64,000 nucleotides of DNA. Origin: an uncultured Acidobacteriaceae bacterium. GTDB taxonomy: Bacteria > Acidobacteriota > Terriglobia > Terriglobales > Acidobacteriaceae. The first letter of the stretch is position 1, and every line of letters starts with the position of its first letter. Under the pieces are notes generated by a model. The model was given only the letters and a program-made list of their open reading frames with translations. It did no database searches and was not told the DNA's origin. The DNA lies in the NCBI GenBank assembly GCA_903911925.1, contig CAIWFH010000185.1, positions 124,001 through 188,000 on the forward strand. The letters are read 5' to 3'. A program made the position numbers and the translations under genes. Positions 24,376-34,067 of this stretch are shown here, piece after piece.

Positions 24376-26409
24376 ATGGCTGAGAAAACGAGTCTTTGGA
24401 ATACGGAAATCATGGCGACGGCGGCGCTGGACTCAGTGCGCAAGCTCGATCCACGCGGCATGGTCAAGAACCCGGTGATGTTTGTCGTGGAAGTAGGCAG
24501 CGTGCTGACCACGGCGCTGCTGATCGACAACATCGTCAACCACCGCCCGGGCTTCGGCTTCAACCTGCAAATTACGCTCTGGCTTTGGTTCACGGTGCTG
24601 TTCGCCAACTTTGCAGAGGCAATGGCCGAAGGCCGCGGAAAGGCCCAGGCCGACACCCTGCGCAAAGCTAAAGGCGAGACCATCGCCCATCGTTATAAAG
24701 CCGATGGGGGGTTCGAGGAGATTGCCAGCGGCCTGTTGCGCGCGGGCGACATTATCTACGTCGAGGCCAACCACTATATCGCCGGCGATGGCGAGGTGAT
24801 TGAAGGCGTGGCTTCGGTAGACGAGTCGGCTATCACCGGCGAGTCGGCCCCTGTGATCCGCGAAGCTGGCGGCGACCGCTCGGCTGTGACGGGCGGCACC
24901 CGCGTGCTGTCTGACTGGATCAAGGTTCGCATCACTTCCAACCCCGGCGAAACATTTCTTGACCGCATGATCGCACTCGTCGAGGGCGCAACACGGCAGA
25001 AAACGCCAAACGAGATTGCGCTGAGCATTCTGCTCTCCGGACTTACGATCGTCTTTCTGCTGGCGGTGGTTACGCTGCAGCCTTTCGCCATTTACTCCAA
25101 GGCGCCGCAAACTGTATTTGTGCTCGTATCGCTGCTGGTGTGCCTTATCCCCACCACCATTGGCGGGCTGCTGTCGGCCATTGGCATCGCGGGCATGGAC
25201 CGCCTGGTTCAATACAACGTGCTGGCCATGAGCGGACGCGCGGTAGAAGCCGCCGGTGACGTGAACACGCTGCTGCTGGACAAAACCGGCACCATTACTC
25301 TGGGCAACCGCCAGGCCACGGAGTTCCTTACTGCTCCCGACGTGAGCCCAGAGCGGATGGCCAACGCCGCGCAGCTTGCTTCGCTCTCCGACGAGACTCC
25401 CGAAGGCCGGTCGATTGTGGTGCTGGCCAAGGAGCAGTACAACCTGCGCGGGCGCGACCTGGGCGGCATTCACGCCGAGTTCGTTCCCTTTACCGCGCAG
25501 ACCCGCATGAGCGGGGTAAACCTGCCGGGAGTGCGCATTCGCAAGGGCTCGGTAGACGCGATTGCCCGCTTTCTTGAGGAGCAGGGCTCCGCATTGCCAC
25601 CAAAAGTTCGTGAGCAAGTCGAAACGATTGCCCGCGCAGGCGGCACGCCGCTGGTGGTGGCTGAAAATGCAACCGCCCTGGGCGTGATTCATCTCAAGGA
25701 CATTGTGAAGGGTGGACTGAAAGAGCGGCTGGCGCGCCTGCGGGCCATGGGCATCCGCACCATCATGATCACCGGCGACAATCCGCTGACCGCGGCGGTC
25801 ATCGCTCGCGAGGCCGGGGTGGACGACTTTCTGGCCGAGGCCAAGCCCAAGGACAAGATGGACCTGATCAAGCGCGAGCAGGCCAAGGGCAAGCTGGTGG
25901 CCATGACCGGCGACGGCACCAACGACGCGCCGGCGCTGGCCCAGGCCGATGTGGGCGTGGCGATGAACTCCGGCACGCAGGCGGCGAAGGAAGCCGGCAA
26001 CATGGTGGATCTGGATTCCAACCCGACCAAGCTCATCGAGATTGTCGAAATCGGCAAGCAACTGCTGATGACGCGCGGGGCGCTGACCACCTTCAGCATT
26101 TCAAACGACGTGGCCAAGTACTTCGCCATCATCCCGGCCATGTTCGCGGGCGTTTTCCCGGTGCTGAACGCGCTGAATATCATGTATCTTCACTCGCCGC
26201 AGTCGGCCATTCTGTCCGCGGTGATTTTCAACGCGATCATCATCGTGGCTCTTATTCCGCTGGCCCTGAAGGGCGTGAAGTACGAGCCCAAGGCAGCCGA
26301 TATTCTGCTGCGCAACAACCTGCTGGTCTATGGCGTGGGCGGCATCATTGTGCCCTTCATCGGCATCAAAGCCATCGACATGTTCCTGGTCGCGGTGCAC
26401 CTGGCATAA
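24376..26409 (+). CDS. kdpB: Potassium-transporting P-type ATPase KdpB
   Basis: Catalytic P-type ATPase of the Kdp pump, 677 aa, full length. Visible: SAITGESAPV (actuator TGES, about residue 158), the phosphorylation motif DKTGTITLGNR (about 304), nucleotide-binding FTAQTRMSGV, and the hinge MTGDGTNDAPALAQADVGVAM (given in part: GDGTNDAPA, about 514). Seven membrane spans are expected. The gene is 43 bases behind kdpA. Confidence 0.97.
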   Translation: MAEKTSLWNTEIMATAALDSVRKLDPRGMVKNPVMFVVEVGSVLTTALLIDNIVNHRPGFGFNLQITLWLWFTVLFANFAEAMAEGRGKAQADTLRKAKGETIAHRYKADGGFEEIASGLLRAGDIIYVEANHYIAGDGEVIEGVASVDESAITGESAPVIREAGGDRSAVTGGTRVLSDWIKVRITSNPGETFLDRMIALVEGATRQKTPNEIALSILLSGLTIVFLLAVVTLQPFAIYSKAPQTVFVLVSLLVCLIPTTIGGLLSAIGIAGMDRLVQYNVLAMSGRAVEAAGDVNTLLLDKTGTITLGNRQATEFLTAPDVSPERMANAAQLASLSDETPEGRSIVVLAKEQYNLRGRDLGGIHAEFVPFTAQTRMSGVNLPGVRIRKGSVDAIARFLEEQGSALPPKVREQVETIARAGGTPLVVAENATALGVIHLKDIVKGGLKERLARLRAMGIRTIMITGDNPLTAAVIAREAGVDDFLAEAKPKDKMDLIKREQAKGKLVAMTGDGTNDAPALAQADVGVAMNSGTQAAKEAGNMVDLDSNPTKLIEIVEIGKQLLMTRGALTTFSISNDVAKYFAIIPAMFAGVFPVLNALNIMYLHSPQSAILSAVIFNAIIIVALIPLALKGVKYEPKAADILLRNNLLVYGVGGIIVPFIGIKAIDMFLVAVHLA

Positions 26410-26451
26410 ACAAGGGACCGTTCATTACGGCGGCCCGCAAGGAGATTGACC

Positions 26452-27072
26452 ATGCATTCCACATCCACGCTTGCCAAGGTTTCAGCGCCGGCGGCAGTTT
26501 CGACGAAACACTCAGTCTGGAAAACCTCAATTCGCTTTACGCTTGTGACTGCGCTTCTGCTGGGTCTTGGCTACCCGCTGCTGGTCACAGGCATCGCCGG
26601 GGTGCTCTTCCCGCATAAGGCGGGCGGCAGCCTGATTCTGAAGGACGGCACGATTATCGGGTCTGAGCTTCTGGCGCAAAGCTTCACCAGCGACCGGTAC
26701 TTTCATCCCCGGCCCTCGGCCGCGGGCAACGGCTATGACGCCACCGCCTCGGGCGGATCGAACCTTGCGCAATCGAGCAAAGCGCTCGTGGACCGCATCA
26801 ACGGCGCCATCGACAAGCTGAGCGCGGAGAATCCCGGCAAGCCGGTGCCCATCGATCTGGTGACCACTTCTGCCTCAGGCCTGGATCCCGACGTCACGCC
26901 GGATGCGGCTTATTTTCAAGTTCCCCGCGTAGCCAAGGCCCGCGGCTTCTCGGAAGACCGGATGCGGACGCTCATTGAGCAGAACACCAGCAGCCGCCAG
27001 TTCGGGCTGCTGGGCGAACCGCGCGTCAACATTCTGGCACTGAACCTGGAACTGGACAAGCTTACCAAGTAA
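26452..27072 (+). CDS. kdpC: Potassium-transporting ATPase subunit KdpC
   Basis: Single-span periplasmic subunit that stabilises ATP binding and links KdpA to KdpB, 206 aa. Family blocks are clear: TLVTALLLGLGYPLLVTGIA (the span), GSELLAQSFTSDRYFHPRPSA, and LVTTSASGLDPDVTPDAA near residue 140. I use ATG 26452, seven bases after AAGGAG; a TTG at 26446 lies too close to that site. It ends the operon and is followed by a hairpin terminator. Confidence 0.95.
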   Translation: MHSTSTLAKVSAPAAVSTKHSVWKTSIRFTLVTALLLGLGYPLLVTGIAGVLFPHKAGGSLILKDGTIIGSELLAQSFTSDRYFHPRPSAAGNGYDATASGGSNLAQSSKALVDRINGAIDKLSAENPGKPVPIDLVTTSASGLDPDVTPDAAYFQVPRVAKARGFSEDRMRTLIEQNTSSRQFGLLGEPRVNILALNLELDKLTK

Positions 27073-27097
27073 AAAACTGCGGCTTCCTGAATAGAAA

Positions 27098-27128
27098 GGG
27101 GGGGGGCAATGGCCCTCCCCCATTTTTT
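27098..27128. terminator. Terminator between kdpC and the S53 protease gene
   Basis: A run of nine G (27098-27106) pairs with the C-run ending at 27121, and six T follow (27123-27128). It lies between convergent genes, 26 bases after kdpC and 23 before the protease stop, and an A/T-rich flank on the left side could let it work in both directions. Confidence 0.7.
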
Positions 27129-27150
27129 GCCCCTTGCGCTTCTCGCGACT

Positions 27151-30100
27151 TTATTGCCCGGTTCCGCTCAGCGTCACCTTTTGGGGCGAGCCTGTTGCAT
27201 TGTCAGTCACGGTCACCGCACCAGCCAGCGACCCTTTCGACGCCGGCGTGAAGGTGATGGTAATGGTGCAACTTGCGCTGGCCGCCACGGAGCCGCCGCA
27301 GTTGTTGCTTTGCGAGAACGAAGCTGCGTTGGTTCCGGTAATGCTGATACCCTGCCCCTGACCGTTCAGCAGCAGCGTGCCGGTGCCGGTGTTTTTGAGG
27401 GTCACGGTCTTTGCCGCCGCAGAGGCGCCAACCGCGGTGCTGCTGAAGCTCAACGTGGTGGGCGTCAGGGTTACAGTTGGCGTGGCTCCTGTGCCGGTCA
27501 GCGTGACCTTTTGCGGAGAGCCGGTGGCGTTGTCAGCCACGTTAATGGCTGCCGACAGCGCGCCGGACGCCTTGGGTGAGAACGTCACAGTGATAGTGCA
27601 GTTGCTGCCGGCTGCAACGCCCTGGGCGCAGGTGTTGGTCTGCGAAAACGAAGTCGCCCCGGTGCCTGTGAGAGTAATCCCGGTGACGGTCATCGGCGCG
27701 CCGCCCGTGTTGCTGAGGGTGATGTTCTTAGTGGCCGCCGAGGTGCCAACCGTGGTGCCGCTAAAGGTAAGAGACGTGGGAGACAGGGCGGCAACCGGAA
27801 CGGTTCCCGAGCCGCTGAGCGTAACTTTCTGGGGCGAGCCGGTTGCGTTGTCGGCGATGGCCAAAGCGGCAGAGAGGGCTCCCGAGGCTTTGGGAGTGAA
27901 GGTCACGGTGATGGCGCACATCCCGCTTGCCGCTACGCTGGTACCGCAGTTGTTGGTCTGGGAGTACGAAGTGGCGCCGGTACCGGAAAGGGTAATCGCG
28001 GTGGCGGCCAGGGTCAGTGGGGCAGTACCAGAATTGGTCAGAGTGACCTGCTGGGTAGCCGCGCTTGTGCCAACCGGTGTGCCGGAGAAGGTAAGGCTTG
28101 TGGACGAAAAACTGACCGCTGGGGCCAAGCCGGTGCCAGCTAGCGCGGCTTGGAGCGGCAATCCACCCGTGGTGCCTGCGATATTCAACGTGGCCGAAAG
28201 GTGGCCGCCTGCCGTGGGCTTGAAGGTTACAGAGACGGTGCAGGTGGCGTTCGCGGCCAGGGTTGTTCCGCAAGTGGTGGTCTTGGAGAACGAAGTGGCG
28301 TTGGTGCCGGAGATGCTGATGGCGGTGCTTGCCAGCGCCAGGGCGGCGTTGCCGGTGTTGCTCAGAGTTACGGATTGAACGGGCGCGCTGGAGCCCACCG
28401 CAGTATCGGCGAACGTGATGCTGTTTGTGGAGAGTCCGGCAACCGCACCGGAGCCGGTGCCGCTGAGGGAAATCGTCTGCGGTGAGCCTGTCGCGTTATC
28501 AGCCAGGCTGACCGTTGCCGTCAGCGTGCCGACACCGGAGGGCTTGAACGTAACAGTGATGACGCATGTCGCCTTGATCGCCAAGCTCATTGTGCAGGTG
28601 TTGGTCTGGGTGAACGAACTGTTGCCGGCGAGGGATACAGCCGGGCTGTTCCAGGTAAGCGCCGCCGTGCCCGAGTTGGTGACCGTAATTTTTTGCGTGG
28701 CCGCGGCTGCGCCAACCGCCGTGCTGGCGAAAGTAAGGGTAGATGCCGACAGGCCTACTGCCGGAGCGGCAACAGCACCTGTGCCGGAGATGCTTATTGT
28801 CTGCGGTGAATTGGCGGCGTTGTCTGCCACGGTGAGCGTTGCGGAAAGCTGACCAACCGATGAAGGCGTGAACTTGACTGTAATCGGGCAGGTGGCATTC
28901 GCAGCCAGGGTCGTGGCGCAGGTGTTGGTCTGTGTGAACGAGTTGTCGCCGGTCATAGAAACGGCCACACCGGTAAGCGGGGCATTGCCGGAGTTCTTCA
29001 AGGTAACTGTTTGGGCGGTTGCCGCCGTTCCTTGAAGCGTTGAAGCAAACGTCACCGTGCCCGGGGCAAGAGTTACGGCCGGAGCAATCGGGCCCGGCCA
29101 ATTCTTCACCACGTTGGCCACGTTGAGCGAACCAAGGCCGGTGGCAAGGTCGTACCCGGCAGCGGCAGAGTAGCCGCCAACGAGGCCTACCGTATCTGCA
29201 GTGTGCGTGGGCTTGCAGTTGGGCGATATGTCTCCGCCAAAGCCGTAATCGCACGGCATGGCAATGGTGTACTTGTCCACATCGTTGAAGTAGCAGGATG
29301 CGGAAGAGGACGTGACGGTTTCGGAACTGCAAGCCGAGTATGTCTGCTTCGCCGCCAGGTAGTAAAGGCCAGCATTCGGGCTGCCTTGCGGCGTGCCGGA
29401 TTTCTGATTGATGAGGGCCATTACTCCGGCCATGGCCGGAGAAGAAACCGATGTCCCGCCGACTTCTTCTCCTGAAGGCTCGGAAGAGGACGAATATGTA
29501 CAACTGCCGTTTGCCGAAACGCAGATGAGATAGGCGCTGCCGGAAAATCCGTTGGAGGCGAAGAAGGAAACATCCGGGATGTCGCGAACCTGGTCGGTGG
29601 GAATGCCGGTGACGCCAGCCTGCCAGGCGGGCTTCTTGTAACCGTCGTTCACCAGTGGCACGCCCGAGGTGGTCGATGTACCCGTACAACTGGATACGTA
29701 ACTGCTGTCGTTCATTACACAGTTGCTCTTGCCGCCGCCACCGCCCACCGTGTCCACGAGCCAGGAGAAGTCGGGCCTAAAGTCTGAGTAATAGTTGGCA
29801 ATGATGTTGCAGGCCATCTCGCCGTCGGAGGGAGTTGCGACCGAGATGCCTGAATCATTCAGCAATGACGCCATCTGCTTTGCCAAGTCGAGGACTTCCG
29901 GGTTGGCGCAGGAGTCGTTCCAGGGCACTTCAGGGACGTATCCCTTGGCGTTGGCTCCGCCCTGGCTAGCGGTGTTGCTGGAATTCCAGTAAGGCGAAGC
30001 AGTGCTGCCCCAATTGAAGTCGGTTCCACCGACCGCCGTGTTGTAGGGCGTAGACGCCATGCCGCTGACTGAAAGGCCATACTCCGCCTCGTAGGGATTG

Positions 30101-31422
30101 CCGTACTGCGAACTGCCGCCCTGGTCGCAGGCCGGGGAACCGGAGTCGCCGGTGGCGACGAATACGGCGATGCCTTCGGAGGCGGCAGTTTGCCACAGGT
30201 TGTAGTACTCGGCATTGCCGACGCTGCCCATGCCCAATTCGCACTCGCCGTAGCTGACGTTCATCACCGGCGCCGTCTTGTTCTGCACAATGTAGTTTTC
30301 CGCGGCCCAAAGGGTGTCAGTGGTCTGCGAATCAGAGCCAGCAGTGACCAGCACGATGCTGGCGCCTTTGGCCACCGCGCCAGCCCACTCGACGTCAAGG
30401 GTATTCTCAAGTTGATCGTCGAGAGTGCAATAAGAGGTAGGATTGACGGCGCATTGACCGGGGTCGGTTCCGTTGGCGATAACCACCGTCACCGGGTTGG
30501 CCGGCAATTTGAAAGCGCTGCGGAATGCCACCACATCGTTAAGGTTGATGTTGCTGGTTCCGGCAATGGCAATGGTCTGGCCGGTACCGTCGATTGCGGG
30601 ATTTGCGTTCCACAACGGAAGTACGTTGTAGATGATGGCGAAATCGTACGGGGCCACATCTTCGATCAGATTAGAACCTACCGTAATCCCAAACTCGGGG
30701 CGAGGGCTGGAAGGCGCTGCCGTACCCCGTGCGAGGGAAAGAGGCTCCTGGGTGCCGCCGACCCGCTCCCATTTTCCTGTCTCGCGGTTCAGCGTTACCG
30801 GGCTTCCTACCCGGTGCAAGGGATGCGGGAAGAAGTTGTGCAGCGCTTTTACCCCGGCAACGGACGGTACAAGCGCGGCGGGAATCTGTGGGTCGGTCAT
30901 GTTGGCGATGTGCTGCCTGCCCTTGACCTCGAGGTTGTGAATCTCAGTATGGAAAGCGCCTTCAACCTGGGCAGCCGTACCGCTGAAGCGGATGGACATG
31001 CGGTCCTTAGTAATCTCATCTACCGAAAAGCCGTGGGAGCGCAACCAGCCTGATGCGGTGTCGATGTCGCTCTGCGCGGGGCCGAACTGCTCTCCCACCT
31101 CTTCCGGCTCAAGCCATTTGTGGAAATTTGGCGAAGTGCTGTCGTACTGGCTGGCGACAAACTTGTCAAAAGCTGCTTGCTGCTCTGCGCCGCGGCTCAA
31201 CACCAGGATGAGGTCGGTCATCGGCGTTTGTGCGTTGACCCGTCCGCGATCATTCTGCGCCTTGGCCGCAGGATGCGTATTGCCCCTGAGCGTAAGCAGT
31301 TGGCTTTCGTTGATTCTGTCGACGATGCGCGCAGTTGGCGCGACGCCTTGAGCCATCAAAGCCGTTGCAGAGAGAATTGCGCCGGATGCCAAGAGGAGGG
31401 AGAACGTACGCAGACGTGCCAT
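27151..31422 (-). CDS. Pro-kumamolisin / sedolisin (S53) protease with six C-terminal repeats
   Basis: Secreted serine-carboxyl protease, about 1,423 aa. Signal peptide MARLRTFSLLLASGAILSA (to about residue 25), then a Pro-kumamolisin prodomain (about 30-200, with FHKWLEPEEVGEQFGP). The catalytic domain carries the E-x3-D pair in ENTLDVEWAG (about 339/343), the active Ser in GGTSVSSPAM (about 658) and a calcium-site end (DLATGLGS). Then come six repeats of about 100 residues of the choice-of-anchor-D / ASH type, each with a Cys pair (TNTC...ANATC) and ending near GSPQ-x-x-x-LSGTG. I take ATG 31422 with AGGA upstream; ATGs at 31446 and 31485 are possible. Confidence 0.88.
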   Translation of the reverse strand: MARLRTFSLLLASGAILSATALMAQGVAPTARIVDRINESQLLTLRGNTHPAAKAQNDRGRVNAQTPMTDLILVLSRGAEQQAAFDKFVASQYDSTSPNFHKWLEPEEVGEQFGPAQSDIDTASGWLRSHGFSVDEITKDRMSIRFSGTAAQVEGAFHTEIHNLEVKGRQHIANMTDPQIPAALVPSVAGVKALHNFFPHPLHRVGSPVTLNRETGKWERVGGTQEPLSLARGTAAPSSPRPEFGITVGSNLIEDVAPYDFAIIYNVLPLWNANPAIDGTGQTIAIAGTSNINLNDVVAFRSAFKLPANPVTVVIANGTDPGQCAVNPTSYCTLDDQLENTLDVEWAGAVAKGASIVLVTAGSDSQTTDTLWAAENYIVQNKTAPVMNVSYGECELGMGSVGNAEYYNLWQTAASEGIAVFVATGDSGSPACDQGGSSQYGNPYEAEYGLSVSGMASTPYNTAVGGTDFNWGSTASPYWNSSNTASQGGANAKGYVPEVPWNDSCANPEVLDLAKQMASLLNDSGISVATPSDGEMACNIIANYYSDFRPDFSWLVDTVGGGGGKSNCVMNDSSYVSSCTGTSTTSGVPLVNDGYKKPAWQAGVTGIPTDQVRDIPDVSFFASNGFSGSAYLICVSANGSCTYSSSSEPSGEEVGGTSVSSPAMAGVMALINQKSGTPQGSPNAGLYYLAAKQTYSACSSETVTSSSASCYFNDVDKYTIAMPCDYGFGGDISPNCKPTHTADTVGLVGGYSAAAGYDLATGLGSLNVANVVKNWPGPIAPAVTLAPGTVTFASTLQGTAATAQTVTLKNSGNAPLTGVAVSMTGDNSFTQTNTCATTLAANATCPITVKFTPSSVGQLSATLTVADNAANSPQTISISGTGAVAAPAVGLSASTLTFASTAVGAAAATQKITVTNSGTAALTWNSPAVSLAGNSSFTQTNTCTMSLAIKATCVITVTFKPSGVGTLTATVSLADNATGSPQTISLSGTGSGAVAGLSTNSITFADTAVGSSAPVQSVTLSNTGNAALALASTAISISGTNATSFSKTTTCGTTLAANATCTVSVTFKPTAGGHLSATLNIAGTTGGLPLQAALAGTGLAPAVSFSSTSLTFSGTPVGTSAATQQVTLTNSGTAPLTLAATAITLSGTGATSYSQTNNCGTSVAASGMCAITVTFTPKASGALSAALAIADNATGSPQKVTLSGSGTVPVAALSPTSLTFSGTTVGTSAATKNITLSNTGGAPMTVTGITLTGTGATSFSQTNTCAQGVAAGSNCTITVTFSPKASGALSAAINVADNATGSPQKVTLTGTGATPTVTLTPTTLSFSSTAVGASAAAKTVTLKNTGTGTLLLNGQGQGISITGTNAASFSQSNNCGGSVAASASCTITITFTPASKGSLAGAVTVTDNATGSPQKVTLSGTGQ

Positions 31423-31707
31423 AAAAGTGTTCCTGGACCCTTTCATCGGGGTATCACCCGAAATGCCGAGAAACTGCCGCTTCATTTATAGAAACTGTGG
31501 ATGCATCTAGAAGGATACCGCTAAAGAACCGCAGCGTCCTCCAAGAAGTTTCAAAATCCAATGCCAGACAAGACGCTTTTGAGGCACTGCACAAGGAAGG
31601 ACCGAAAAACGCCACACCAACTTAGGTAAGCTTGGCGTGTATGGAAATGATTCTTTGGTAGTTAGACACGGGCTGGCCGGGGATGTTACGCATCGGGAGG
31701 CACTTTC

Positions 31708-31788
31708 ATGCGGAATCTTCGTAACCGGCGCACAATGTATCTAATCAACAAGGTTTGGGCATTTCTACAGAAAAGCTTAAACCCGTAA
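31708..31788 (+). CDS. Possible 26-aa peptide upstream of lutA
   Basis: A 26-codon frame preceded by GGGAGG six bases before the ATG. The product is basic (MRNLRNRRTMYLINKVWAF...) with five Arg and two Lys. It could be a leader peptide of the lut/rha locus or chance. There is no conservation evidence. Confidence 0.25.
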   Translation: MRNLRNRRTMYLINKVWAFLQKSLNP

Positions 31789-31801
31789 ATTGCAATAGAC
31801 A

Positions 31802-31820
31802 ATTCGTGTTCCTATCGAAT
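31802..31820. promoter_or_regulatory. Short inverted repeat before lutA
   Basis: ATTCG (31802-31806) and CGAAT (31816-31820) are mirrored around 9 bases, 38 bases before the lutA start. The place fits an operator for the locus regulator, but the arms differ from the palindrome before the aldolase gene (37212-37226). Confidence 0.25.
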
Positions 31821-31857
31821 ATGATGGCTTTTTCCCGGATAGGAGCAGGTGCCTCGG

Positions 31858-32610
31858 ATGCGCGCATCGCTGTTTATTACCTGTTATAACGACACGCTCT
31901 ACCCGGAAACGGGCCGCGCGGTGGTGAGACTGCTTGAAAGGCTGGGCGTTGAGCTCGATTTCAATTCCAAACAGACCTGTTGCGGGCAGATGCACGCCAA
32001 TACCGGATTTCGCGCCGAGGCCTTCAGCCAGGCCAAGCGCCTGGTAAGGCTCTACCAGGACACGGAAACCATCGTGGTTCCCTCCTCGTCCTGCGTGGCC
32101 ATGATCCGGGATCAGTACCCAACGCTCATTCACGAGTTGGGAAACGCGGAGTTGCAAAGCCAGTTCACTGCCCTGCTTCCCCGCATTTACGAACTGAGCG
32201 AGTTTCTTATCGACAAGCTGGGCGTGGACGATGTGGGCGCGTACTTTCCGCATCGCGTGACCTACCACGCCAGTTGCCACGGGGTGCGAGCACTGCACCT
32301 GGGCCAGCGGCCCTTCCGCCTGCTGGGCAAGGTTCGCGGTCTGCGGTACCTGGAACTGCCGAATATCGACCGCTGTTGCGGGTTCGGGGGAACGTTCTCG
32401 GTTAAGAACGCCGAAGTTTCTTCGGCAATGCTGGCCGTGAAACTGCAGGATGTGGTGGCTACCGGCGCCGAGTACTGCACCGCCCTGGACAACAGTTGCC
32501 TGATGCATCTTGGTGGGGCCATGCACCGCCAGTATGCGGGGATGAAGACGATCCACATGGCGCAGATTCTGGCCAGCACGGAAACGTCGCCCGTGGAGGT
32601 GACAGCATGA
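31858..32610 (+). CDS. lutA: Lactate utilisation protein LutA
   Basis: Subunit of the iron-sulfur L-lactate oxidase LutABC (LldEFG-like), which turns L-lactate into pyruvate. The 250-aa protein has two CCG-type cysteine domains: QTCCGQMHANTGF (about residue 40) with SSSC (about 78), and YHASCHG (about 141) with DRCCGFGGTFSVK (about 178). Family members start with MR-x-SLFITC, so I use ATG 31858; a GTG at 31849 lies only 3 bases after AGGAGCAG. It overlaps lutB as ATGA. Confidence 0.93.
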   Translation: MRASLFITCYNDTLYPETGRAVVRLLERLGVELDFNSKQTCCGQMHANTGFRAEAFSQAKRLVRLYQDTETIVVPSSSCVAMIRDQYPTLIHELGNAELQSQFTALLPRIYELSEFLIDKLGVDDVGAYFPHRVTYHASCHGVRALHLGQRPFRLLGKVRGLRYLELPNIDRCCGFGGTFSVKNAEVSSAMLAVKLQDVVATGAEYCTALDNSCLMHLGGAMHRQYAGMKTIHMAQILASTETSPVEVTA

Positions 32611-34067
32611 GCCCGGCCGCAGAAGAACATGCCATTCTCGATCCCGCGCTAGCCAAGCCGTTTCCACAGGCCGTGCTGCCGGTGCTGCGTAATCCGCAAC
32701 TGCGCAAGAACGTGGCCCATGCCATCGATGTGATTCAAGGCAAGCGGGCCAAACTGGTGGCCGAGAAGGCCGACTGGCAAGAGTTGCGCACCGCTGCCGC
32801 CGCCATCCGCTCGCACGCGCTGGATAATCTCGGCTTCTACCTGGAGCAGTTTGAAGCGCGCTGCACTGTGGCCGGAGGCCATGTCCACTGGGCAGCCGAT
32901 GCTGCCGAAGCGCGGCAAATCATCCTCGACCTGCTGAGGCAGGAAGGCGCCAGCGAAGTCATCAAGATCAAGACGATGACCTCGGCGGAGATTCAGCTAA
33001 ATCCCTTCCTCGAGGCATCCGGCGTGCGGACCTACGAGACTGACCTGGCCGAGATCATCCTTCAGCTTGGTGACCAGGAACCCTCGCACATCGTGGTTCC
33101 GGCGCTGCACATCAATCGCGCCCAGGTGCGAGAAATCTTCGCGCGCAAGATGGGCCTCGAAAACCTTTCGGACGATCCAAAGGAATTGACCAACGCGGCG
33201 CGCACTTACCTGCGCCGCAAATTCCTCGACGTGCCGACGGCGATCAGCGGCGCGAATTTCCTTATTGCTGAAAGCGGCGGCGTGGCGGTGGTGGAGTCGG
33301 AAGGCAACGGGCGCATGTGCCTCACGCTGCCGAAGACGATGATTACGCTGGCAGGAATCGAGAAGGTGCTGCCGCGCTTCCAGGACCTTGAAGTGATGCT
33401 GCAACTGCTGGCTCGCTCGGCTACCGGCGAGCGCATGAACCCTTACACCTCGCTGTGGACCGGCGTTGCTCCGGGCGATGGGCCGCAGAACTTCCACGTG
33501 GTGCTGCTGGATAACGGCCGCTCGTCGATTCTTGCCCGGCCCACGCACCGGCAGACGCTGAAGTGCATCCGCTGCGCGGCCTGCATGAACACCTGCCCGG
33601 TGTACCGCCAGACCGGCGGGCACGCTTACGGATCGGTCTACCCGGGACCGATCGGCGCTATCCTGACGCCGCAACTGGCCGAGATGCACCACGCGCAATC
33701 GCTGCCCTTTGCGTCATCGCTGTGCGGCGCTTGCTACGAGGTTTGCCCGGTAAAGATCAACATTCCCGAAGTGCTGCTGGAACTGCGCTCTGAAGTTGTG
33801 AACCAGGAGCGCAAGCAGGTTGGCCGCATTTTCGACCCCATGTACCTGGGCCTGCGCATGGCCAACGTCCTCTTCTCAAAGGCATGGATTTTTCATACGG
33901 CGCAGTGGTTCGGCCGAATCGGCCTGCGTTTCTTTACCGGCAAAGACGGCTGGATTCACTGGCTGCCTAGCGTGGGCGGCAAATGGACACAGACCCGCGA
34001 CCTGCGCGGCCTGCCGAGCCAGACCTTTCACGGCTGGTGGGCATCGCGCCCCAAGGAGGGGAAATGA
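32607..34067 (+). CDS. lutB: Lactate utilisation iron-sulfur protein LutB
   Basis: Central subunit of LutABC, 486 aa. Residues 60-290 are the LUD (DUF162) domain (VVVESEGNGRMCLTLPKT), followed by two 4Fe-4S sites: CIRCAACMNTCP (about residue 320) and CGACYEVCP (about 373). The C-terminal part after 400 is the DUF3390-like end with Trp-rich segments. GGAGG precedes the ATG, which overlaps the lutA stop, and its own stop overlaps lutC, so all three are coupled. Confidence 0.95.
   Translation: MSPAAEEHAILDPALAKPFPQAVLPVLRNPQLRKNVAHAIDVIQGKRAKLVAEKADWQELRTAAAAIRSHALDNLGFYLEQFEARCTVAGGHVHWAADAAEARQIILDLLRQEGASEVIKIKTMTSAEIQLNPFLEASGVRTYETDLAEIILQLGDQEPSHIVVPALHINRAQVREIFARKMGLENLSDDPKELTNAARTYLRRKFLDVPTAISGANFLIAESGGVAVVESEGNGRMCLTLPKTMITLAGIEKVLPRFQDLEVMLQLLARSATGERMNPYTSLWTGVAPGDGPQNFHVVLLDNGRSSILARPTHRQTLKCIRCAACMNTCPVYRQTGGHAYGSVYPGPIGAILTPQLAEMHHAQSLPFASSLCGACYEVCPVKINIPEVLLELRSEVVNQERKQVGRIFDPMYLGLRMANVLFSKAWIFHTAQWFGRIGLRFFTGKDGWIHWLPSVGGKWTQTRDLRGLPSQTFHGWWASRPKEGK

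Larger units (their letters stand above)
31486..31857. other. Intergenic region between the S53 protease and lutA
   Basis: This 372-base gap is less GC-rich than the genes around it and holds promoters for both divergent genes. I see one small open frame with a good ribosome site (31708-31788) and a short inverted repeat before lutA (31802-31820). No RNA gene is recognised. Confidence 0.6.

Noticed and set aside
24433..26061. 542-codon minus-strand frame over kdpB
   Set aside because: Antisense shadow of kdpB; no known domain or ribosome site.
27151..29100. Regular DNA repeats resembling an array
   Set aside because: They are about 300-bp coding repeats in frame with the protease, not a CRISPR array with short repeats and spacers.
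28499..29689. 396-codon frame on the minus strand within the S53 gene
   Set aside because: Same-strand alternate frame of the protease repeats, with a biased meaningless composition.
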